Assembly: GCF_000611645.1 (NCBI RefSeq)
Contig: NW_014013232.1
Location: forward strand, 1 to 28,643
Length of the DNA: 28,643 nucleotides
From: Monoraphidium neglectum
Lineage: Eukaryota > Chlorophyta > Chlorophyceae > Sphaeropleales > Selenastraceae
Reading direction: 5' to 3'
A program made the position numbers and the translations under genes. How positions within the stretch are numbered: the first letter of the stretch is position 1; every line of letters starts with the position of its first letter. A model generated the notes under the pieces. That model ran no database searches. It was given only the letters and a program-made list of their open reading frames with translations, and was not told the DNA's origin. Of this stretch, positions 20,645 to 28,643 are shown in pieces.

Positions 20645-23519
20645 ATGGAGCCTCTCAAGCTCGCTCTGCTGCTCGTGCTGGCGCTCTTTGGTGCGTGGGC
20701 CGATGCGGTTCGTTCTGGCGAGGTTCCGTCAGACTGCATGAGCCCTCGTTCATGTCGGTGCCCTTTAAAGCAACCTCATATTTCCTGCAGTGGTCGTCAA
20801 CGAAGGCAGGGCCCTGCGCCAGGCATCCGGCAAACCTGGCGCGACGGCTGCGGCGCAGGCGCAGGCAGCTGCTAAGGCGCTTGGCTCGGGTGACGCCAGC
20901 GTGAGTCGCTTGTGGCCTTGCTGCGACAAGCGTGCCTCTGACTTCTGGAGCGCTCACCGCGGCAGTGTTTCATCTCTCACTGCATCGGCCCAACCGACGA
21001 TCTGGCACTGGCATGTGCCGTGGCCAGAGCCGCCCCCGATCGATTGACCTTCATCGATGCCTGCCCCCCCCCACCACCACAATGCCACAGGCTGCGGCGT
21101 CTGCGATAGCTGAAGCCGCTGCATCAGGAAACGCCAAAGCCGCTGGACAGGTCAGAGAGATCATTGGAGCCACGCTGCACGAGCACAGGTGGCCCCAGCC
21201 ACCAGGACATCCTGCCACTCTTCGCGCCCCGCCACTGGCAGCGAGGGTCGCTTGGTGGCACCAAGCGACCAAAGTGCGGGTCCTCGTCCCCAAGGGCATG
21301 TCGCGTGATTCATGTCTCGCCTCGCCCGTCTCCCTCTTGCAGGCCCTGGCGCAGTCTGCGGCCGCTGGCAGCAACACAACGACCACTGCTCAGGCCATCG
21401 CTGAGGCCGCGGCCAAGAGTGCGTCCCCAGCCTGAAGGGGTTGCAGCCTTTGCCCGATCCATGCCTGTGACCCGGCGCGAAGCCTGGCGATGCTGCGTGG
21501 TCTTGCAAGTGTTCCTGGGCCCGCCTGCTGGATCAAGCTTGCTTCTTTGGGCTGGAGCATGGCGCGTACGTGCATTGCAGTCGCCGTTATCCTCGTACTG
21601 ACACCCCAACAGGTACCCCCGGCCACACTCGCCCCTTCAAAACCAACCACGCGCGTGTAATGCTTGTTTGGAGTCAAAACCTATCACATATCGACGCACC
21701 TGACACCATCGCCCGCACAGACAAGAATGGCACAGCACAAGCTGTGAGCCAGGCTCTGGCTCAGGCCCAGTCCACAGGCAAGACTGGTGCCCTTGCGCAG
21801 GCGCTGTCACAGGCTGTCAGCCAGGGGGGCGGATCTGCGGCTCAAGCCGTTGCCGAGGCCTACGCTCAGGTGTGTTGATCACTTGCGCTTGTGTTCGATA
21901 GGGAGGGGTGGGGGCGACGGGCGGGGGCGCAAGGCGGGGGCTGGTAACCAGAGCGTCTGCCTTGCTTGTTACCTAGTATTCTCCAGAATGGGCCTGTCCA
22001 GCCACCCCTGACGTCGCTGCTGGAGCTTGCGCACTCCATGCGTTCCGCCACAGGTACGGCACCTTGCTGTATGTGAGCGCCTGACATACTGCAATTTGCA
22101 CGCCGCCTGCTTTTGCACCCTCCACCTCGCACCCCTACAGTCTGTCGGCGCGGGCAACACGGCTGCCGCTGCAGAGGCCATCGCCCAGGGTGCCGCCGCC
22201 GGCGGCGCTTCCGCCAACGCCCAGGCCCAGGCACTATCCCAGGGGCTCGCTGCGGGCGGCGGCACGGCCCAGGCTGTGGCGCAGGCCGCTGCTGAGGCTT
22301 ACAGTCGCCAGCCCCAGTCCGTCTCCAATGCGCTGGCCAGCGCTCTGACTCAGGCCAACAGCAACCCCGCTGGTGCACAGGTGGGCCCCGGTTGCTCGGC
22401 TGCGCCGATGGCTCAGCCGTCTGGCCGCAAATCTTGATTTTGCCGCAGCGGCATCGGAACACACTTTGAGCAGAGCCACCCGTTGCGTGCACGAGTTCAT
22501 GCCTATTCAGTCCCTTGCAAGGCTGCGTCACCACACGAGCTGGCGCCTCCCCGACGGCCGATACAACCACGCACACAATCATTCACCACCACTGCGCAAA
22601 TTGCGAGCCGTGCAGGCAGCGGCGCAGGCAGTGGCGCAGGCGCTCACCAGCGGCGGCTCTGAGTCCACGGCGTTCGCAAGCGCCTTGGCACAAGCTGCAA
22701 GCAAAGGCGGCTGCGGCGCCGTCAGCAACGTGCTGGCGCGTGAGCAACAGTCGGTCACACCATGTTCAGCTCCCTGGCTGTATTCTTGCGGTTTTGCTGG
22801 TGACATCACCGGACCGCCAGCCTGGACCGCTTTCCAAAGGGTGGATGTGAACAAACACTCATCACACCGATCTTGTTTTGCGCCAGCAAACTGGCTGGCG
22901 CGCACGTTGGCTGTTTGTGAGGATTGCGCCTCATTATCATGTACAACCGCCACCCAAGCAAGGCTTGCCGCCTCGCCCTGCCCCACAGAGGCCCAGGCAT
23001 CTGCAAGCGCTCAGGGACGCGGCAACGCTGTCGCTCAGGTACCTGTGCGGCCGGCGGGTATTGTATTGCTAAGCAGGTCACTCGTGGGCCAGCATGTGTG
23101 ACTCCCCAAAACCAGCCTGGCCGGCAGCCACCTCCACACTACTGCACCCCCGTGCCCACCCTGTCGCGCCTCTGATCAGGCTCTGTCGCAAGCTGGCGCG
23201 ACCTCAGCTGCCAACTGCGTGAGAGCGGGCTCCAGGCCTCCCTGGGATCATACCGAGTTTGAGCACTACTAGGCAGTAGAGCGGGTAGTGGGAGCGCAGC
23301 AGCCCGGATGTGGCTTCTTCCAAGTATGCAACCTGTGCCGACTTCATGTCTGCTGCTGCTTAGTCCCCTCGAGCCCCGCGATTGAGTCGTTGCACCTTTC
23401 CACATGGAGAACCTGAGTGGCCCATGCGCGTGCCGTGCAGGCCGCCACCTCGCCGTCCCCGGTGCCTGCTTCCCCATCTCCGCTGCCCGGGGGCGCAACA
23501 ACCTCGGAGTCTCCATCTC

Positions 23520-23597
<78 letters not shown>

Positions 23598-25355
23598 AGC
23601 TGTCACCTAGCCCCTCGCCGTCCCCGTCCCCTTCCGTCCCAGTCACCACTGGAGCCAGCGCGCAGGCATCGGCCCAGGCCGTGGCGCAGAGCCTCGGATC
23701 AGGCAACGCACAGGTCGGAATGCCCCTACAGTGAGGAAAGGGCGTGTTGCTGCTTTGAATGCTGCCTCCGTCCCCACCCTCAGACCACCACTGCGGCGTA
23801 GTCAAGCTTGCTTGAACCACACACGCGCCTCGCAGGCCGCGGCCTCTGCCATTGCTTCGGCTTCAGGAGGTCATGCGCAAGCCATTGGACAAGTGCGTTG
23901 GTTGCCTCTGAAGTTGCAGCAAGCGGCTGATGTTGTCTCAGAATTGCCGCATTTGAAGTGACGTCACGCACTGAGGGACGTGCATCGCCTGGCAGGTGAT
24001 TCCAGCCTCAGGGCTGGAGGGCCGGCCCTCCTACTGCACTCAAATGTTTGGTGCCCTGTGCCGCCCCCAGGCCCTCGCGCAAGCCACCGCTCAGGGCGGC
24101 GCTAAGGCGAGCGCCTCTGCACAAGCGATCGCCCAAGCTGTACAGAGAAGTGAGTGCATCCCAGGGCGGTTCGTTCATCCCCCGTCCTGCAAGACTCCAG
24201 GACACCCTGACTTGCCTAGTGTACGCAACTGCAAACCTGCCACTCCCTGCTTCATCAAGCCTCGCCTAGGAGTGGATTTGTTCACTCGAGTTATACACAC
24301 TTCATACCGTAGTCTCTACTGTACAGTATCTTTCCCTCTCCTCCCATCTAGACCCGAACGGCACAGCTGCAGCCGTGAGCCAGGCTCTGGCGCAAGCCCA
24401 GGCTTCTGGCAAGACTGGTGCCCTGGCGCAGGCGCTGTCACAGGCCGTCAGCCAGGGCGGTGCCTCTGCGGCTCAAGCCGTCGCGCAGGCCTACGCTCAG
24501 GTGAGTGTTGAGTGATTGCCGGATATCACCTCGAGGGCGTGCGGCTTGGTTTGGGGGAGCGAAGCCAGGTGGGGAGATTGAGTGCGCACAGAATGTTCCC
24601 TGCATCCTCCTTTTCGCAATTGGTTCTCTGTCGGCGGCACGTTAGTGGCGGGCTGCGTGGTGGTCAAATGTTTCCGTTTGCACTGCAAATTGCAATGCGG
24701 CTGCGCATGATTGTTGCCATTTGATGCTGCTTGTCAAGTTGAGATGCTAATGAATGCTGCGCCACGTGACTAATCACCCTGCTGATGCCTTCCCCTGGTC
24801 AAACACAGTCTGTCGGCTCAGGCAACACCGCCGCCGCTGCAGAGGCCATTGCCCAGGGCGCCGCCGCCGGCGGCGCCTCCGCCAACGCCCAGGCCCAGGC
24901 CATTGCCTCGGCCCTCGCAAGCGGCGGCGGCACGGCCCAGGCGGTGGCGCATGCGACCGCCGAGGCTTACACTCGCCAACCGCAGCCAGTGGCAAATGCA
25001 CTGGCAAACGCGATCACGGCGGCAAACAACAATGCGTCGCAGGTGGCACTCCCTTTTCAGTCACCCAGCTGCGTCGGTCTCACATCGCTGTACATGCTTT
25101 CCTCATGCACTCTCAGAGAGCACGATTGATGTTCAATCGTTCTGGCTTTCTGACACGTACATCTCACTTTGCCCCAAACGCAGGTGTCGGCCGCGACTGA
25201 CATCATCGCCAAGGCCCTGATTGCAGGCGGCAACCAAGCCAAGGTGCGGGGGTGCTGCACTCCGCGGGTACAGCTTACCTCTTTGGCAACAGCTCACTGC
25301 TTCTGCAAGTGCATGCTCGCACGCATGCACGCACGCGCACGCGCGTGCGCGCGCG

Positions 25356-25432
<77 letters not shown>

Positions 25433-26469
25433 GCGTTTCATACCGCTGCATTGTGGCGTCACTGCGCTTGCGCCACCCAAGCTGTTGGCTTGAGTCGCGG
25501 CAACGCATTGAGCCCTGCATTCCGCGGTGTGGGACACATCCACCTGCCCAGAGCTGGGCAGCACGTTCAGGGTCACCAAAGCGGTTGCGCTCTTGTTGTC
25601 TGTGACCGGTGTTTGCTGGAGCCCTGGCCGCCGCTGTCAGTAGCGGCGGCTGCGCCGCGGTTAATAACATCCTTTCCAGTAAGCCGCCGGCCTTGCGCAT
25701 GCACAAGTGCAGCAGCGTGTGCGCCCAATCGCTCGTGTGTGCTGTGTTGGCGGACGTGGTTGCTGCCTTTGTGGCACAGAGTGTCAGCACAGCTGCACGA
25801 ATCTGGTGTGCCTTGCTTGAGCAGCGGACGTCATGGTGATCACATGCAACCAAGAAGCCTCCTTCTTTGAAATCTGCTGACCATCTCCTCCTCTTTGTCA
25901 ATAGCACAACACACTGCGACGCGCCCACTACTGTCGTCCCTTGCCCACCTGCCTGCCCCTGCCGCTGCTGTCGCGCAGAGCTGGAGGCCGCCGCAGCATC
26001 ACAGGGCGGGGGAGTCGAGGCCGTTGCCCAGGCGCTGGCGTCCAACGGCGCCGGCAGCGTCATCCACTGCGTGAGCTGCAGCTCAGATGGCAGTACGTTG
26101 CGCACGCTGCGCAATATGCATGCATGCATGCATGCACGCATGCACGCATGCATGCGTGCACGTGCTTACCAATGCATGCATGTGTGCATGCACGCATGGT
26201 ACGTGCGCAGGAGCTGCCACGTACACCTGTTCGATTGTTGCTGCCTAACCCCTGTTAACGCAACCAATCACATGCCACCCGTTACGCGTGCACAACCTGT
26301 GCAGCTGTATCCAACCTGCGCGAACCAGCTGGGGATCGGCACCTGCTGCAATGACGGTGGCTCGGCTGACTGCGGCTGCTTCGCTGGCACATGTCGCTTC
26401 AGGCGTGTCGTTCAGGCACCGTTGGCCTGGGAGGAACGGTTCTCCAAGCGCCGCTGCGTGTGCACGTGA
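20645..26469 (+). CDS. Secreted silk-like protein B: internally duplicated paralogue with a Ser-Pro stalk
   Basis: Paralogue of gene A, function unknown. Exons: 20645-20690, 20791-20900, 21091-21150, 21343-21418, 21721-21869, 22141-22380, 22616-22739, 22989-23038, 23180-23218, 23441-23713, 23836-23892, 24071-24149, 24352-24500, 24809-25042, 25184-25243, 25609-25678, 25979-26070, 26305-26469; 2073 bases, 690 residues. It has a signal peptide ([15 protein letters not shown]), then a first set of Ala/Gln blocks. In place of the Cys-rich end comes a (Ser-Pro)n linker. A second set of the same blocks follows, then the Cys-rich domain ending RCVCT. Exon sizes 46, 79, 149, 92 and 165 recur exactly as in gene A. 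The weak junction is 25243/25609: frame and homology demand it, but no AG precedes 25609. Two separate genes split near 23200 are possible, but the first would lack the terminal domain and the second a signal peptide. Confidence 0.8.
23441..23640 (+). other. (Ser-Pro)n hydroxyproline-type linker of silk-like protein B
   Basis: The first part of exon 23441-23713 encodes roughly 66 residues dominated by Ser-Pro, broken by GGATTSE and KL. Alternating Ser-Pro is the stalk type of algal and plant hydroxyproline-rich glycoproteins such as pherophorins and extensins. It joins module set 1 to module set 2 and occupies the place held by the Cys-rich domain in gene A. Confidence 0.8.
23528..23593. repeat. 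Coding hexanucleotide repeat (CCGTCG)11
   Basis: Eleven perfect CCGTCG units lie inside the Ser-Pro linker exon of gene B. Each unit adds one Pro-Ser pair, so length changes keep the reading frame. Confidence 0.92.
25364..25430. repeat. (AC)n microsatellite preceded by a (GC)n run
   Basis: About 33 AC units follow a GC-alternating run at about 25345-25363. They lie in the sequence that splits a module exon of gene B. Confidence 0.95.
26117..26200. repeat. ATGC/GCAC tetranucleotide repeat in last intron of gene B
   Basis: Imperfect CATG and CACG units fill much of the intron between exons 26070 and 26305. The tract is palindromic at the unit level. Confidence 0.8.
26305..26466 (+). other. 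Cys-rich C-terminal domain of silk-like protein B
   Basis: 54 residues in one exon, the same length as in gene A and with identical Cys spacing. Differences are conservative (for example FGIGNCC against LGIGTCC). This shows that the spacing is under constraint. Confidence 0.75.
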
Positions 26470-27027
26470 GAAGGGAACGGAGATGGTTTTGTGTCGGTGT
26501 TGCTCGTGCATGGGTCCAATGTTTGACCCAAGGCTTCTTGGGTGTGCGGTACTGCCTGCATGTTGTGTGAAAAGAGGCGCCATCAGCCAGCTTGATGTCA
26601 ACGACAAGGGTTTGTTTGCGGCTGCTGCACGATTCAATCAACATTGGGACAATCATCGCGCCTGGGGGAAGGGGGCGGGCGGGGGTTGAGCTGCTGGTGG
26701 TTGTGAGGTGGACCTGTGTGCCTGCAAAACGTCCAAGGGCCCGTCCTCGTGCAGGTGTGGCAGATGTGTAACCTGCAGTTGAGCAGGCTGGTCGTGGGCA
26801 TGAGCAGGGCCATGCACCCGGTTTGACTGGGCGGTGTGCTGGTGACGACCTGCATCTTGTCACCGGGGTCAGACGCCGCCTGGGTCAAAACATGCCATGC
26901 CTGTCAAGCTCGTCGAGCAGAAGGTTCAAAAAACACGTGATGCGACCGATCCTCACGCCTCTTTCTGCGCGACCTTGATTCAAGAGATCGACAACTTTGC
27001 TCGAGCAGTGTTGATCCCCACTTCCCC
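26470..27027. other. Intergenic: silk-like B 3' UTR and FKBP promoter
   Basis: 558 bases between two plus-strand genes. The gene B TGTAA lies at 26767. I see no further gene in this stretch. Confidence 0.5.
26767..26771 (+). terminator. TGTAA polyadenylation signal, silk-like B
   Basis: TGTAA, about 300 bases after the gene B stop codon. Confidence 0.55.
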
Positions 27028-28643
27028 ATGAACACGACGAAACGGGCCACGAATTGCAGTAGAACAGCCTTCTCTGCCAATGAGATGCCAAGGCCGTGCC
27101 TTGTGAAGGCCCAGCCAACTCGGCGAGATGTAGCACTGCTGCTGCCCCTGGGACCGCTGCTTGCCGCGCAGGTGCAGCCCGCGGAAGCGGGAGCGATCGC
27201 ATGCCCAGGAGAACGCGGCTACGCGCTGCAGCAGGTTGGTGGCGGCACAGGCATACCTATAGCGCTCGAGGGTCCATACAGAGTAGCACGGCCGCCTCGC
27301 ATGGCCCGGTGGGGATGGACACTGCCTCGCTGCGACTAGCGCCGCCCTGCCTGAATGAAAACGCCGAACAGCTCCGCTTCCAACCCCGCGATCCTCACTA
27401 CCGCGGCCCGCCGTTCCCGCCCCAGTGCCTGCGCAAGGCCAGGCAGGAAAAGGCGGAGGCAGAGGGTGGTACGGCCAGTGACGACCCCCAGGAGGAGCGG
27501 ATGCGGTACCGGCAGTACGAGCAGCCGGGGGAGCTGGTGACGCTGCCGTCCGGTGAGCGGTACCGGCCACAGGTGGCTGCCGTGGGGCGCGGAGGCCCCT
27601 GCAACAGGCAGTGCCCTGCCTACTGGCCGCTCATATTCGCCCCGCCCGGGGGGGGGGCTGCCTCATATGTACCGCCCTGGAACAGCCAACTACTGCAGAC
27701 GCAGCTGACCGTTTTGGGTGTCGGTTGCTGTTCACTGGCACCTAGCCTTGTTATCAATTAAAACTTAAAGAAAAGCTCAAGATTTGTTTGTGGCTTTGGG
27801 TTTATACACCTCGATTGTGTGTCGAGCGCCCCTCAGGCATTCAGTACCGAGAGCTCCAGTCAGGCAGTGGCAGGGAGGCGCAGGCGGGGTGCATCCTGGA
27901 TGTCGTCTACACAGTGTGAGCACGCAGCAGGGCCGTGGCTGCGGCTTGCGCCTCGGCGTGCTCGAGGGCGCACCGGCTGGCACGGCACCTGGGAGTACGG
28001 CCGACGGCCTGCAGCTTTCGACCCACACGCATGCGCACCTTGGCGCCAATCGGGCACACCGCACACTCGATACGCCTGCTGGGTCTTCACATTTTTCTGA
28101 AAAGTCTAACGCGCCGGTTCAAATCGGCATGCCATGCGCGACACCCGCGGCAGGTACCGGCTCTCGTCCCGCGCGACACCCGTGTACGCCTGGAGCTTTG
28201 GCACCGGCCAGGGGGGGCAGGACGACGTTGGGGAGGTGTACCGCTTCAGGTGAGGCAACGATGACATCGCCGCCCCATTGCAAGCAAAATGCGGCCCCTT
28301 TTGGGGGCGGCTTGCCGGTGGCCGGGGGTGGCAGGCAACGAGCGGGGCTCCGGCTGCTGCAGGGCAACTGCAGCTGCTGCATGCTGCATAGCGCGCTTCC
28401 TGCAAATGCAACAAATCCCCCACCCAACCCCTCACCCCGCTCCCGGCCCCTCGTACCCCTCCTGCACGGCCTCCCGCAGGCTGGGCGACCCCCGCGCCGT
28501 TCCAGCAGCAGTCTCGGCCGGCCTCCTGGGCATGCGTGAGGGCGGCCGCCGCCGCGTGCTGGTGCCGCCGCAGCTGGGGTGGGTGGACGACTCCATCGGG
28601 CCGCCCCTGCCCAGCTTCACCGCGACGCGACGCCTGGCGGTGC
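27028..28643 (+). CDS. Thylakoid-lumen FKBP-type peptidyl-prolyl isomerase-like protein (3' end outside window)
   Basis: This is an FKBP-fold protein of the chloroplast lumen immunophilin group, closest by memory to plant FKBP16-1. Exons: 27028-27234, 27372-27552, 27837-27915, 28154-28249, 28480 to the right edge; about 242 residues present, all junctions in frame. The N-terminus is a bipartite leader: a basic transit peptide (MNTTKRATNCSRTAFSAN..), then a twin-arginine lumen signal, TRRDVALLLPLGPLLAAQ, ending near AEAGA. A charged linker leads to RYRQYEQPGELVTLPSG. The FKBP domain opens IQYRELQSGSGREAQAG, continues LDVVYTVYRL and reaches GLLGMREGGRRRVLVPPQLGW. The usual FDSS-type stretch and the VIxGW motif of active FKBPs are not evident, so isomerase activity is doubtful. 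The first exon junction (27234/27372) is the least certain. Confidence 0.85.

Noticed and set aside
21866..22582. Long minus-strand frame within silk-like gene B
   Set aside because: It is the antisense shadow of Ala-rich exons in GC-rich DNA; the plus frame has conserved exon borders with gene A.
16916..26469. Horizontal transfer of an animal silk gene
   Set aside because: Likeness is in Ala/Gln/Gly composition only; intron density, GC content and the Cys-rich end fit the host genome. Convergence is the simpler reading.
1..28643. CRISPR arrays, insertion sequences, tRNA or rRNA genes
   Set aside because: No spaced direct repeats, transposase motifs, tRNA cloverleaf or rRNA segments were seen by eye; the spaced repeats present are exon modules and microsatellites.

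Overview
This window is nuclear DNA of a green alga, most likely a GC-rich trebouxiophyte of the Chlorella type. Three things point there. The genes are densely split by GT-AG introns. TGTAA, the chlorophyte polyadenylation signal, lies 100-420 bases past several stop codons. The recognisable genes are eukaryotic and plant-like: plastid Cpn20, a thylakoid-lumen FKBP, ACBP, eL41, an OST subunit and NDUFAF7. CA, CG and CAG microsatellites crowd the introns and spacers. A 586-base run of N marks an assembly gap that falls inside an intron.

Layout, left to right. 293-3459 (-): the 5' half of ribophorin I (OST1), leaving the window on the left. 3736-5248 (+): a complete acyl-CoA-binding protein, divergent from OST1 across a 276-bp shared promoter region. 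6102-6546 (-): ribosomal protein eL41, 25 residues in two exons. 7110-8749 (-): chloroplast co-chaperonin Cpn20, six exons. 10104-11475 (-): a secreted Ala/Pro/Ser/Thr-rich arabinogalactan-protein-like protein, four exons. 11796-15411 (-): NDUFAF7, the mitochondrial complex I assembly methyltransferase; the N gap lies in one of its introns. 16916-19900 and 20645-26469 (+): two tandem genes of an unfamiliar secreted Ala/Gln/Gly-rich, silk-like family with a Cys-rich C-terminal domain. 27028 to the right edge (+): a thylakoid-lumen FKBP-type protein, 3' end missing.

The housekeeping genes are unrelated to one another. The notable part is the tandem silk-like pair. I could rebuild both genes exon by exon with reading frame kept across nearly every junction. 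Each repeat module sits in its own exon, and exon lengths and phases match between the copies. The second gene is an internal duplication: one module set without the Cys-rich end, a (Ser-Pro)n hydroxyproline-type stalk, then a second full set with the Cys-rich end. With the AGP-like gene this gives three predicted extracellular structural proteins in about 16 kb. A wall or matrix role is inference only.

All exon boundaries were read by eye from splice consensus, frame continuity and remembered family motifs. No search was run.
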